Below are positions 46,310 to 56,500 of a DNA stretch of 64,000 nucleotides, in pieces. The position numbers and the translations under genes were made by a program. Each line of letters begins with the position of its first letter. Positions within the stretch are counted from its first letter, which is position 1. The notes below the pieces were generated by a model. The model did not search any database. It saw nothing but the letters and a program-made list of their open reading frames with translations, and was not told the origin of the DNA. Source of the DNA: Sulfurospirillum tamanense (GTDB lineage Bacteria; Campylobacterota; Campylobacteria; Campylobacterales; Campylobacteraceae); assembly GCF_016937535.1 (NCBI RefSeq), contig NZ_JAFHKK010000005.1, positions 39,936 to 103,935 on the forward strand, given 5' to 3'.

Positions 46310-47124
46310 CGCTCCATCCTGTTGAGTTGGTACACCACGCCCTCAGGAGCGATGTCAATAATTGAAAAAAATGTCTCAAAAACCACCAAGTAGCGTCCCT
46401 CTTCTTGGTGCACAAACCCCTCTTTTGTCAATACTTTTCCATCCAAAAAATCCGCCTCGCCCGGGTTGTACGTATTGAAAGGGAGGTCAATAACCTCCAA
46501 AGGGTCAAGGTTGCGCTCATTTTCATAGGAAAATACCCCTTCACTGAGGCGCTCAAGGGCACTCAGTGCGCCTTCAAAGCCGAGTTTAGCGCTAATCATT
46601 TGCCCAATGGAGCGCACATACGCTCCTTCGCTTACGCACACTTCAAAAGTCATAAATGGATGGCAATACTGCACCAGTGTCGCCTCATAAATCTCCATCT
46701 CCACGGGTGCCAAAACCACTTCTTTGTCTTCTCTGGCTAAGGCATAGGCGCGTTTTCCGTCGATCTTTTTGGCACTAAATTTGGGAGGAACATACACGTG
46801 TTTTCCCACAAGATTTTGAAAAATGAGAGCAAGAGAATCAGGATGAAAAGGCAGCATTGTTTCAACCGATTCGATGCGCTCACTGTCCAAGCTCTCACTT
46901 TTTGCCCCCACCCACAAGGTAGCACGGTAGCGCTTGGGTGTTTTATTTAAAAACTGAAACAACTTGGTGTAATTTCCAAAGGCAATAATCAAACACCCGC
47001 TCGCAAAAGGGTCAAGGGTCCCTGAAAAGCCCGCTTTTTTGACGCCATACTTTCGTTTTAGACGGCTTAAAAAATGGTTGCTTGAGAGGTTTGGGGGCTT
47101 ATGCGCCACAAACAAACGGTGCAT
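46303..47124 (-). CDS. truB: tRNA pseudouridine(55) synthase TruB
   Basis: Makes pseudouridine 55 in tRNA, 273 residues. Catalytic Asp in AGFSGTLDPFASGCL, and YRATLWVGAKSESLD. The C-terminal region after about 220 differs from the usual PUA domain and is short. ATG shares a base with the uvrD stop (TAATG). Confidence 0.94.
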   Translation of the reverse strand: MHRLFVAHKPPNLSSNHFLSRLKRKYGVKKAGFSGTLDPFASGCLIIAFGNYTKLFQFLNKTPKRYRATLWVGAKSESLDSERIESVETMLPFHPDSLALIFQNLVGKHVYVPPKFSAKKIDGKRAYALAREDKEVVLAPVEMEIYEATLVQYCHPFMTFEVCVSEGAYVRSIGQMISAKLGFEGALSALERLSEGVFSYENERNLDPLEVIDLPFNTYNPGEADFLDGKVLTKEGFVHQEEGRYLVVFETFFSIIDIAPEGVVYQLNRMERC

Positions 47125-49175
47125 TATATCTTCTCCACAAAAGAGGCTAAAATATCTCGCTTAGACCCGCCAAAATTAATTTTAAGTTTAAACTCACGCC
47201 CCACTTTACTAATCTCCACAATGCGCCCCATTCCAAAAATTTTATGCTTTACTAAATCACCTTTTTTAAAGGAAGTGGTTTTCTCCAGCACCAAACTTCC
47301 CTCACACACTCCCGATTCTTTTAGAAATCGACTTTTGGAAAGCTCCGTACGACGCCCTTTGTAAAAACGACTTCCCGAATAACTCAAGGTTAACTCTTTG
47401 CCTGCTCTTGTGATGGCCACATACCCTAAACGCCGCTCTTCTTCGATGTCACTTCCATCGCCCACAAGAGGAAAAAATCCCTCTTCCATGCCCATCACAA
47501 ACACATGGTCAAATTCCAACCCTTTGCTTGCATGCACACTCATAATCATGATTGATTCTGTGTCAATTTGGTCTTGGTCGCTTTGCAAGGCCAATTCGTT
47601 TAAAAAATCATCCACCGAAAGATCAGGGTTTTGCTTGATTTGGTCGCGAAACAAGCCGTAAAATTCATCAATGTTCGACACGCGTTCTAGTGCATCGGGC
47701 AATTCGCTGTAGTATTTTTTTACCCCAAAGGTCTCTTCAAGCGCATCAATAATCTCATACGTCGCTCCGTTTGCTACTTCGCGCAATTTTTCAAGTTGCT
47801 CTACAAAAAGCACCAATGCCTCACCAGCCTTTTTACTACTAACGCTCTCTAAAGCATACTTAGAAATATAATCATACATCGACATGCGCGCTTCATGGGC
47901 ACCGCCCAAGAGTTTGTCAACCGTAACCTTCCCTAGGCCACGCTTAGGACGGTTGATGATACGACGCAAGGAAAAATCATCATGAGGATTGGCCACTAAG
48001 CGCAAATAGCTAATCAAGTCTTTGATTTCAGCTCGCTCGTAGAACTTCACACCGCCTACCATCTTGTACGACACACCTTCGCGGTTTAACCCTTCCTCCA
48101 AAGAACGGCTTAAAGCATTAATCCGGTAGAGCACTGCAATTTCTTTTGGATTTACTCCCCCATCAATTAACTCACGAATTTTTGTTGCGATTGTGCGGGC
48201 TTCTTGGGTTTCATCACTTGATTCCAAAAACACAATGGCCTTGCCATCACCCTTTGTACTCTCAAGCACTTTGCCCATGCGGCCGCGGTTGTGGTCAATG
48301 AGTTCATTGGCTGCGGCGAGAATTTGATTAGTAGAACGGTAGTTTTTTTCCAACTTCACCACTTTGGTGTCAGTAAAATTTTCGGCAAATTCTAAGATAT
48401 TACGGATATTCGCCCCTCTCCATCCGTAGATACTCTGATCATCATCCCCTACCACACAAATGTTCTCATGGGTCGAACACAATTTACGAATCAAGCGGTA
48501 TTGCAAATCGTTGGTATCTTGGTATTCATCAATCATAATATACTGATATCGCTCGCTCGTTTGCGCACACAGCTGGGGGTTTTCCTCCAAAATACGATAC
48601 GTCAACACCAATAAATCGTCAAAATCCACCAGATTGTTTTGTGCCAAATAAGCTTCGTATTGTTCAAACAATTTTGCAATTTGCTTGTAGTTTTTTTGCT
48701 CCGCTTGGGCCCATGCCTCGCTAGGAGAAATAAGGGAATTTTTATAGCGTGAAATCTCACTAGCCACAAGAGAGACAGGCAATTCGCTACCAAAATTTTT
48801 CAAGATACGTTTTTTGTCATCGGTGTCAATTACCACAAAGCTGTTTCTTCGCCCCAGTTTATCCATGTGAAATTTTAAAAACAACAAGCCAAACTTATGA
48901 AACGTGCACAACAAAGGCGGGTACACCAAAGAGGTTTGGGTTCTAGACAACATCTCCATAGCACGCTCACGCATCTGTGTTGCCGCTTTGTTGGTGAACG
49001 TCAATGTCAACGTAGAAGCAGGATCAACGCCTACTTCTCCAATCAAATAAGCCAATCGCGATGTAATGGTTTTTGTTTTTCCACTACCTGCTCCTGCTAA
49101 AATTAAGACAGGACGACGCACCTCTTCTACTGCTTCACGTTGCGCTTCATTAAGCTCGTCTAGGATCGCTTGCAT
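47124..49175 (-). CDS. uvrD: ATP-dependent DNA helicase UvrD/PcrA family
   Basis: SF1A 3'-5' helicase, 683 residues: AGAGSGKTKTI (motif I), DEYQDTND (II), GDDDQSIYGWRGA (III), VHASKGLEFDHVFV (V), and VAITRAGKELTLSYS (VI). Participates in mismatch and excision repair. A TATACT on the minus strand at 49249-49254 may be its promoter. First gene of the uvrD-truB-csrA-ispE-smpB run. Confidence 0.95.
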   Translation of the reverse strand: MQAILDELNEAQREAVEEVRRPVLILAGAGSGKTKTITSRLAYLIGEVGVDPASTLTLTFTNKAATQMRERAMEMLSRTQTSLVYPPLLCTFHKFGLLFLKFHMDKLGRRNSFVVIDTDDKKRILKNFGSELPVSLVASEISRYKNSLISPSEAWAQAEQKNYKQIAKLFEQYEAYLAQNNLVDFDDLLVLTYRILEENPQLCAQTSERYQYIMIDEYQDTNDLQYRLIRKLCSTHENICVVGDDDQSIYGWRGANIRNILEFAENFTDTKVVKLEKNYRSTNQILAAANELIDHNRGRMGKVLESTKGDGKAIVFLESSDETQEARTIATKIRELIDGGVNPKEIAVLYRINALSRSLEEGLNREGVSYKMVGGVKFYERAEIKDLISYLRLVANPHDDFSLRRIINRPKRGLGKVTVDKLLGGAHEARMSMYDYISKYALESVSSKKAGEALVLFVEQLEKLREVANGATYEIIDALEETFGVKKYYSELPDALERVSNIDEFYGLFRDQIKQNPDLSVDDFLNELALQSDQDQIDTESIMIMSVHASKGLEFDHVFVMGMEEGFFPLVGDGSDIEEERRLGYVAITRAGKELTLSYSGSRFYKGRRTELSKSRFLKESGVCEGSLVLEKTTSFKKGDLVKHKIFGMGRIVEISKVGREFKLKINFGGSKRDILASFVEKI

Positions 49176-49390
49176 GTTTCTCTTTCGGTTTGGGGTTTAT
49201 CGCAAAAGTGAGACCTTTGCGCCTTAATGGTGCATTTTTAATCCTTAGAGTATAGCAAAATAAAGTTTAGGCCTCACTTTCTGCTAAAATACCATTGATT
49301 TAATGGCCTAAAATGGGTATACATTATTATCAATCTTGGTTATAATAATTTTTTCTTAGATTGTAAAAATTTTGAGACACAAGGGGTATC
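49176..49390. promoter_or_regulatory. Divergent promoter region between uvrD and the HTH-only LysR-like gene
   Basis: A 215-bp AT-rich region. Minus-strand TTTTGCTATACT (49249-49254) fits uvrD; plus-strand TTGGTTATAAT (49341-49346) fits the HTH gene. An inverted repeat TTTAGGCC (49266-49273) / GGCCTAAA (49305-49312) encloses a CCATT-GATTT-AATGG stem, a candidate operator between the promoters. Confidence 0.5.
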
Positions 49391-49666
49391 ATGTTAAAAG
49401 ATTTTTCAAAAATAGAAACCTTTTTTGCTGTTGTCAAAGAAAAAAGTTTCTCTAAAGCGGCACAAGCACTAGGAATTAGCCAACCTGCTGTAACACAACA
49501 AATCAAAAACATTGAAGCACATCTTGGCGCGCCTATCGTAGAGCGTAAAAAGAATGGTACAAAACTTACCAAAGAGGGCAAGGAGCTTTACCGTATTGCC
49601 AAACGGCTTGAAAAACATATCCAAAAGGCAGAGAAAAGCCTAGCGGATGCTTTGGAGAAGCCTTAA
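49391..49666 (+). CDS. HTH-only LysR-type DNA-binding protein
   Basis: A 91-residue protein made of the LysR winged helix-turn-helix (IETFFAVVKEKSFSKAAQAL, GISQPAVTQQIKNIEAHLGA) plus the start of the linker helix (KELYRIAKRLEKHIQKAEK). The effector-binding domain of full LysR regulators is missing and the gene ends cleanly, with no frameshifted remainder downstream, where a convergent gene overlaps by 4 bp. It may be a free-standing dimeric DNA-binding protein. Confidence 0.85.
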   Translation: MLKDFSKIETFFAVVKEKSFSKAAQALGISQPAVTQQIKNIEAHLGAPIVERKKNGTKLTKEGKELYRIAKRLEKHIQKAEKSLADALEKP

Positions 49667-50124
49667 GAATTTTTAAATAATTTTTTGTTTTCAGGATTGG
49701 AAAGTAACGCCACCATTGACTTTTCGATCCCGCCTTTTTCCAGGGCTTCTTTTTCCTCTTCGCTCTCCCTTGGGATAGAAAGATTAATCAAAATGGGCGT
49801 CTCTTCAATCACTACTTGCAAAATGGCACTCAAAGGCACCTGCACCACTGAGCCCATATTTTCTTTTCCAAACCCTGCTTCAAAAACTAACATGGTTTCA
49901 TCCACTCTCGCACTTTCGTAGGTGTATCCTGCCAACACAAACATGGTAATGGGCTTAAAATGTTGGGTAATGTGCACGGGCAAAGGCGGATCAAAATCCA
50001 CCTCAGCAATGTTGGCCAAAATTGAAAAATTCACCCCCTCTTGAAAGAGCAACTCTAGGGTTTCGTGTACATGTACACGCATAAGCCGTACAAAAATTTC
50101 ATTCTCAAGAAATTCTTGAAGCAT
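49663..50124 (-). CDS. Conserved protein of unknown function
   Basis: A 153-residue acidic protein (MLQEFLENEIFVRLMRVHVH, later PITMFVLAGYTYESARVDE, ending with a Glu-rich helix). No signal peptide or membrane segment. I do not recognise a family. GGAGG precedes the ATG, which lies in the end of pepF. As I recall, C. jejuni also has an unassigned gene between pepF and uvrD. Contains the 16-bp palindrome CGTGTACATGTACACG. Confidence 0.75.
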   Translation of the reverse strand: MLQEFLENEIFVRLMRVHVHETLELLFQEGVNFSILANIAEVDFDPPLPVHITQHFKPITMFVLAGYTYESARVDETMLVFEAGFGKENMGSVVQVPLSAILQVVIEETPILINLSIPRESEEEKEALEKGGIEKSMVALLSNPENKKLFKNS

Positions 50125-51847
50125 TCACACCTCCTTTAAACTCTTGCACAAGCGCTTCCACTTCTTCTAGGCCAATTTGCCAAAACGCTTCATCATCAAT
50201 ATCAAACCCAAAAAGTGCTACAAGCTCTTTAGGACTCTTACTTCCCCCAGCACTTAAAAATGCATTATAACGGGAAACAAAGTCTTTACATGTACCCCGC
50301 TTGTAGAGCCCGTACAATGCCAACACAAGCAGTTGCCCGTAGCTGTACGCATAACAATAAAAAGGCGAGTGGATAAAATGGGGGATGTAGCTCCACCACA
50401 TCTCATACTGCTTGGTCAGCGTAACGCTTGTGCCAAACATCCGTGCGCTCTCTTCTTTCCAATAGTGATTAAAAGTTTCCAAGGAGAGCTCCCCTTCATG
50501 TGCGTGCACACGGCGCTCAAAAGTAGTGAAGTTTATTTGGCGGTATAACGTAGCAAAAATATCTTCGATTTTTCCTGCCAAAAGCTGCTGCCTTTGTTCG
50601 CCCTCAAGCCCCTCTTTAATGGCATCAAACACCAGCATTTCTGCAAACACTGACGCGGTTTCAGCAGTTGTTAAAGGCGTATCACCATTGAGATACCCCA
50701 CACCATTAGAGAGGTATTGGTGAATGGCATGTCCCATTTCGTGCGCCAGAGTAAATACATCGCGTCGCCTGTCGGTGTGGTTTAAAAGTACGTAAGGGTG
50801 GGCACTCGGGGTAGCTGGATGGGAAAATGCCCCACCGCGTTTGCCTTTTTGAGGGTACACATCCACCCAACCTTGCGCAAAAGCATCTTGGGTAATCTGG
50901 GCAAAACGTGGCGAAAAGCGTTCAAACGCATGCAACACAATTTTGCATGAATCTTCGTAAGTATAAGTCTCCTCTTCACTCCCAAGAGGCGCATAGCGGT
51001 CATAGTCATACAAGGTTTCAAAGCCCAATAAATGCCGTTTGGCCTCATAATACTCTTGCACCAAATCAAAGCGTGACTCAGCTGCGCTCACAAGCGCGTC
51101 CACGCTTTTTTGGGAAATTTTATTGTCTTTATGGCGGGGCTCTTCGGGGGTTTTGTACCCTCTTAATTCACACTCCGTGGCATGGTCTTGCTTGATCATG
51201 TTAAAAATATACGCCAAAAGAGGCTGGTGCGGTTTTAATCCCTTGCTCAGTGCTGTTGCGGCCTTTTGACGCACGTCGCGGCTAGGGTCGTGGAGCAAGC
51301 TGAGCACTTTTTCTTCAGAGAGTTTTTTCCCATCAAAAACAAATTGCAACCGACTAAAATGCTCATCAAACAAGCGTGAAAATGCTGACGCTGACGTGTT
51401 AGATTTTTTGAGTAAAATACGCTCTTCTTTTTGACTTAGCTGGTGTGGCTTAGCTTCTTGCAAGGATTCCAAATAATACTGATACGGTTTTGCATGTTCA
51501 ATAAATTGGTTTTGGGTCGCCTTTGGGAGGCGGTTAAACTCTAGCTCAAAAAAGAGGATTTTTTCGTGCACCAAAGTGGTGGCTTGTTGGTATTTGGCTA
51601 AAAATCCGCCCTCATTGGCGTCTTTGGCAAAACGTAAAAACGCATAGGTCATCACACGACCAAGCAATTCCAAAATACCCTCATACGCTTGAAGAGATTC
51701 TAAAAAATCTGAAGCACGAATGTTTTTAAGGTTTCCTTTTAGCATGGACTCAAAACTCTGCGCGCGTTGGGAGGCTTCTTTTAGCGCGTCGTCCAATTGC
51801 GCTTCATTGGTAAATAGGGCGTCTAGGCACCACTGGGTATGACTCAT
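50105..51847 (-). CDS. pepF: Oligoendopeptidase F, M3 family
   Basis: Zinc metallopeptidase degrading oligopeptides, 580 residues. HEMGH zinc motif in VFTLAHEMGHAIHQYLS, with the third ligand Glu in TAETASVFAEMLVF. No signal peptide, so cytoplasmic. AAAGGA precedes the ATG at 51847; a GTG one codon earlier is possible. Confidence 0.94.
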   Translation of the reverse strand: MSHTQWCLDALFTNEAQLDDALKEASQRAQSFESMLKGNLKNIRASDFLESLQAYEGILELLGRVMTYAFLRFAKDANEGGFLAKYQQATTLVHEKILFFELEFNRLPKATQNQFIEHAKPYQYYLESLQEAKPHQLSQKEERILLKKSNTSASAFSRLFDEHFSRLQFVFDGKKLSEEKVLSLLHDPSRDVRQKAATALSKGLKPHQPLLAYIFNMIKQDHATECELRGYKTPEEPRHKDNKISQKSVDALVSAAESRFDLVQEYYEAKRHLLGFETLYDYDRYAPLGSEEETYTYEDSCKIVLHAFERFSPRFAQITQDAFAQGWVDVYPQKGKRGGAFSHPATPSAHPYVLLNHTDRRRDVFTLAHEMGHAIHQYLSNGVGYLNGDTPLTTAETASVFAEMLVFDAIKEGLEGEQRQQLLAGKIEDIFATLYRQINFTTFERRVHAHEGELSLETFNHYWKEESARMFGTSVTLTKQYEMWWSYIPHFIHSPFYCYAYSYGQLLVLALYGLYKRGTCKDFVSRYNAFLSAGGSKSPKELVALFGFDIDDEAFWQIGLEEVEALVQEFKGGVNASRIS

Positions 51848-51856
51848 CACTTTCCT

Positions 51857-52432
51857 TTATGTAAACGCTATTGCCTGCATGGGGTACTCTTGCCATTCAA
51901 GCAAAGCGTTCATTATAGCAAATTTCTGGGCATTTTTTAAATCTTGTGGCTTTAAGGCGGTCTCGCAAATTCTTCCCTCCTGAAGCCACCGCGCACGGGC
52001 TGTTCCCTTTAAAAGAGGGGTCTTTGGTGTGCACCATTTATCCCCAATCAACAAAGCGATGTTGGCGATGCTTGTGTCGGTTAAATACCCCTTACATGTA
52101 AAGAGAACCTCATCAGTGCCCGCAGCTTCTTTGGCTGCATCTATCCATCCCCTTTGAACATATTTATACCCATATGCATGGGATGTCTCGACGAGTTTAA
52201 AAGTACGAAATTCCCGAGGAACCAAAGGGGAGTATTCCACGCAAAGCACTTCTTTTGCATAGGTAATTTTACACCGGCAGGCAGGCAGGGGTGGGGTGAT
52301 TAACGAAGCCAAATCCAACCGCGTCTCCACTCCAAAAAGCACTCTAGAGGTGGCCCAAAAACGGGCATTGTGAAAGCCTACATGTAAAGGCTTGTGCTCG
52401 CGAATTAGCAGGGTTTCAAAGCAAGGGGACAT
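51857..52432 (-). CDS. pabC: Aminotransferase class IV, 4-amino-4-deoxychorismate lyase-like (PabC)
   Basis: A PLP enzyme of fold type IV, about 191 residues, shorter than most PabC. ETLLIREHKPLHVGFHNARF is a typical N-terminus and the cofactor Lys is probably in SHAYGYKY. The usual Glu of the ExxxSxxN signature appears as Asp in YLTDTSIANIALL. Position after pabB supports release of p-aminobenzoate for folate. ATG at 52432 overlaps pabB by 17 bp. Confidence 0.82.
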   Translation of the reverse strand: MSPCFETLLIREHKPLHVGFHNARFWATSRVLFGVETRLDLASLITPPLPACRCKITYAKEVLCVEYSPLVPREFRTFKLVETSHAYGYKYVQRGWIDAAKEAAGTDEVLFTCKGYLTDTSIANIALLIGDKWCTPKTPLLKGTARARWLQEGRICETALKPQDLKNAQKFAIMNALLEWQEYPMQAIAFT

Positions 52433-53402
52433 AGATTTTATCGACCATCTCTTGGTGCTCTTTGTGCGCGTCACTGAGCAAGGTGATACCCCCGCCACTT
52501 TTATACACAAACCCTTTTTCTTCTTTTTCAACAAACCGAATCATCACCGCCGAATCCACCGTTTCTCCATCATAAATCCCAAAAATACCCGTAAAATACC
52601 CCCGCGCATACCCCTCTACTTCTTGAATGATTTCTACCGTTTTTTTCTTGGGCGTTCCTGTAATGGAGCCCGCTGGAAGCAAGGTGCAAAATAACGACCC
52701 AAGGGTTTCGTGCCAATGCTCAGGCAATGCGCCGCAAATGTGCGAACTCGCCTGCAAAAGTCGCTTGCCTCCCGCTTGTATCTCTTCAAGGTAGCGAAAC
52801 CGTTTTACATGTACGCGGGATGCCACCCTTGAGAGGTCATTGCGCAGCAAATCCACTACCATGACATGCTCGGCTTTTTCTTTTTCATCTTCTAGCAATT
52901 GCCTCCTTGCCTCTGGCACGCTCGCGTCTATCGTCCCTTTCATGGGGAATGTGTGGATTGTGTTGTCTGCTATTTTCACAAAACGCTCAGGGGAAAAGCA
53001 GACGAACTGGTCTTTTAATAAACACCGAAAGGGAGCATGGGAAGCATAAAAAAGGTGTTCAAGTTCCAACGGTGTTTCAAGAACACTCTTACATGTAAGG
53101 TTCAGTAAATACGTATTTCCACTGCGAATCTCTTCTTGAACGCGCGCGTGCATCAACGCGTATGCTTCAAAAGAAGGGGGTTTTTTTACAAGCGCAGCTG
53201 GCAGATTGAGCACAGTTGGAGCAGGAGGGAAAAATCCGCGCCCCTCAAGCGTGTACCACACCGCACCGCTTGGCGTGTTAAGAGGCTCGATATGCCACAG
53301 GCTTTGGTCGAAACTGACCATGAAAAAACAAGGGGTTTTTAGGGCGCCGTAAGCATTAAGGGCGTGTTCAAAAGAGGAATGTTGCGCGTTACATGTAAGC
53401 AC
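52416..53402 (-). CDS. pabB: Aminodeoxychorismate synthase component I
   Basis: Chorismate-binding enzyme, 328 residues, which aminates chorismate with its glutaminase partner. PMKGTIDAS, DLLRNDLSRVASRV and AGSITGTPKKKTVEII are chorismate-site motifs. The N-terminal domain is much reduced against E. coli PabB (about 450 residues). GTG start at 53402 follows AAAGGGG. Codons 2-4 lie within an exact TTACATGTAA, the start being immediately beside it. Confidence 0.92.
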   Translation of the reverse strand: MLTCNAQHSSFEHALNAYGALKTPCFFMVSFDQSLWHIEPLNTPSGAVWYTLEGRGFFPPAPTVLNLPAALVKKPPSFEAYALMHARVQEEIRSGNTYLLNLTCKSVLETPLELEHLFYASHAPFRCLLKDQFVCFSPERFVKIADNTIHTFPMKGTIDASVPEARRQLLEDEKEKAEHVMVVDLLRNDLSRVASRVHVKRFRYLEEIQAGGKRLLQASSHICGALPEHWHETLGSLFCTLLPAGSITGTPKKKTVEIIQEVEGYARGYFTGIFGIYDGETVDSAVMIRFVEKEEKGFVYKSGGGITLLSDAHKEHQEMVDKIYVPLL

Positions 53403-53437
53403 TTAAATCCCCTTTGTGTGTTTGGCAGATTTTAACA

Positions 53438-53449
53438 TAAGCGCGCTTA
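53438..53449. promoter_or_regulatory. 12-bp palindrome TAAGCGCGCTTA between pabB and the RND gene
   Basis: Perfect palindrome in the 105-bp divergent region. It lies immediately upstream of where the -35 of the RND promoter would be, and beside a minus-strand TAAAAT (53429-53434) possible for pabB. Candidate operator. Confidence 0.4.
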
Positions 53450-53471
53450 CATTTTATTAACACATCTTTGC

Positions 53472-53477
53472 TATAAT
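53472..53477 (+). promoter_or_regulatory. Predicted -10 box of the RND permease gene
   Basis: TATAAT in the context CTTTGCTATAATCCC, 31 bp before the ATG at 53508. Confidence 0.6.
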
Positions 53478-53507
53478 CCCACTCATCCTAGCCTAAAGCG
53501 ACTGCGC

Positions 53508-56500
53508 ATGTTTGAAAAATTTGTCCGTTTTTTTATCGAAAATTCACGTCTTAATTACACCTTATTTGCCCTCATTTGTGTGGTGGGTGTGTGGTCTTAC
53601 AACAAAACACCCAAGGAGATTTTTCCCTCTTTTGAGTTAGATGTTGTGCGCATTAGCGGCGCGTATTCGGGCACCAGTATTGACATTTTAGACAACGTTG
53701 TCGTGCGCGAGATAGAAGACGAGGTTAAAAGCATCGAAGGGGTCAAAGAGATGACCACTGTCGTATCACCGGGTCGCTTTTCTATCGTTTTAGAACTTCA
53801 AAAAGGTACAAACAAGTACGAAACATCCGACAAAGTCAAAGATGCCATCGATTCAGTAAAGAACAATTTTCCTAGCGACATGAATGACCCGCGCGTCAGC
53901 ATCGCGGCAACCAATCAGCGGGTCGCAAGGGTCTCGCTCTCTTCTGAGACACTTTCACGGGGCGACATCGTCGAAGCAGCCAAAGAGATTAAATCAAAAC
54001 TCCTTACCATTCCTGATATTTCAGAAATCAGTATTTACGGTGATTCTGATTTGTACTTTAACATACGCCTCAATGAGGCTAAAATTCACAGCTATGGGCT
54101 CACTAAAGAAGGGGTGATTAGTGCACTGTCTAATATTTCGTACATTTTCCCCATTGGCAAAATCGAAGACCCTTCGCGCCACGCTTTTCTCTCCACCTAC
54201 AATGGCCAAAAAACAGCCCAACTGATGCAAAATACCCTTATTGCTGTTGAAGGGAAGCGTCTTTTTCTCTCCGATATTGCTTACGTAGAACGGCGCCACG
54301 AAGACGCATCTACCCTCGCCTCTTTTAATGGCAACACTTCCATTACACTCTCTCTTGACCAACTAGACACGGGCGATGCCTTACAAATTGTCGGTGAACT
54401 CAAAAAACGTCTTGTTAGCCTACAGCGTGATTATAAAGACCTCATCTTTACCTTGCACGATGACCGAAGCGACCGTGTTCGCGACCGCCTTAATATCGTT
54501 ATTTCCAACATCCTTCTTGCTATTTTTCTAGTAGGAAGCATGATTGCCGTGCTTATCAATCGCCGCGTTGCGCTCATTGTTACCATTGGTATTCCTACTT
54601 CTTTTGTTATGGCAGCTGTTTATTTTTATCTTTTTGGCTACACCATCAACATGATTTCCCTTACGGGTGTACTCATCGCACTGGGGATTGTGGTGGATGA
54701 TGCCATTGTTGTGGCCGAGGCCATTCAGCAACGTATCGAGGCCGGTGTGCCGCCTCGCATTGCGGCAGTCGAAGGGGTTAAAGAGGTGGCAACTCCCATC
54801 TTTTTTGCTTCTCTTACCACGCTATTTGCCTTTATTCCTGCCTTGATGATTTCAGGAACACTTGGGATGATTATCCAACTCATTCCCATTGCCCTTTCTT
54901 CACTCTTGGTGGCTTCATTGATTGAATCTTACCTCTTTTTACCCATTCATGCTGCAGATGTTCTCTCGCCTAAGGCTAAGGTGCTCTCTTGGGAAAAGGC
55001 CAATCGTCTCTACCAAAGCCTAATCCATTTTGTCATGCGATGGCGCAAAAGCTTTATCGGGCTCTTTTTTGTGGTGGTTCCTGTGCTGATTTACCTTCAA
55101 ATTACCGATGCAAAGTTTCAAATGTTTCCCCGCTTTGATGCTAGCACCACCTCTATCAACATCAAAGCTAACGTCAACACAAAAATCGAAGACTCTTTTG
55201 CCATTGTGCAACAGATTGAGCGTGATCTTATGAAAAAGAAAGCGGACTTTCACATTTCAAGTATTGCAAGTGTAGCGGGTTCGCGGCTGGATTCTGACCG
55301 AAACCGCGAGAACTATCCTTATGTGATGAGCATGACCATTGAGCTTGACAAGCTCAAGCCCATGAATGTTATCGACAAATACATTACCCCTTATTTGAGT
55401 TTTTATTATGACCCAGAGGGCCGAACAAGGGAACTTTCCTCGGGCCAAATCTCAAAACAAATTCGTCAATTTATCGAAAATCAAAATTACAAAGAGCGCT
55501 TTAACCTTGAAGAAATTGCCGTAGCAGAAAGCCGCGTAGGGCCCATTCGCTCGGACGTTAAAATCGGTATTATTTCCAATAACAACGCATTGGTGCTCGA
55601 GGCCATTGATACCCTCAAAAAAGCAATTTTAGAAGTGGGTGGCGTGACAGATTTGGCCGATTCCATTAGTCTTGGTGCAGATGAAATCAAACTCAAAGTT
55701 ACCCCCTACGGAGAACAATTGGGCGTAACTGAGGGGCTTATCGGTAAAACCCTCTCAAACCTCTATCTTTCGCGCAAGGTGGCTACCGCCCTTGATGATG
55801 ACCATTTGTTAGAAATCAAAATCGAAAGTGCCACCAAAGATGATTTTTCACTCTTAGAAAAAAGTAACATCACGTTGCCTGATGGCAGAACTGTACGGCT
55901 AAAAGATGTCGTAGAATTTCACGTTAATAAATCTTTTGAAAAGGTCATTAAAGATTTCGGTGAACGCACCTTTTTTGTCTATGTGACTCTTGATCGTAGC
56001 CAGATTTTAGCCACACAGATGCTTGAACGCATTAAGCCCGTTACGGACAAACTCGCCCAAACAGAAGGAATGACTCTTCGGTTTTTTGGCGAAAAACAGC
56101 GCAATGACGAGTTGCGTCAAGACATGACCGCAGCCACCTTGCTCGCTCTTACGCTCATCATGCTCTCCATGCTTTTTATGTTTAACTCTTTTAAAGACAC
56201 CTTTATCGTCATGTCAGTTATCCCTTTTTCACTGCTTGGCGTTCTAGGCGGGCACACCATTATGGGTATGACCCTTTCCATGACTTCTCTCATTGGCGCC
56301 CTTGGTCTTGCGGGCGTTGTCATTAATAATGGTATCATTATGATGACCTATATTCGTCAGAGCAAGAACATGGAGGAGTTATTTGACCAAGCCACCAAAC
56401 GCTTGCGTCCTATTTTGCTTACATCCATTACCACACTCATTGGCCTAGCAAGCCTTATCTTTTTTCCCACAGGACAGGCGGTTATCTTTCAACCTCTTGC

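Noticed and set aside
49201..49245. Rho-independent terminator TGCGCC-TTAAT-GGTGCA followed by T5
   Set aside because: It would terminate plus-strand transcription where no plus-strand gene ends; the stem contains a G-T pair and is short.
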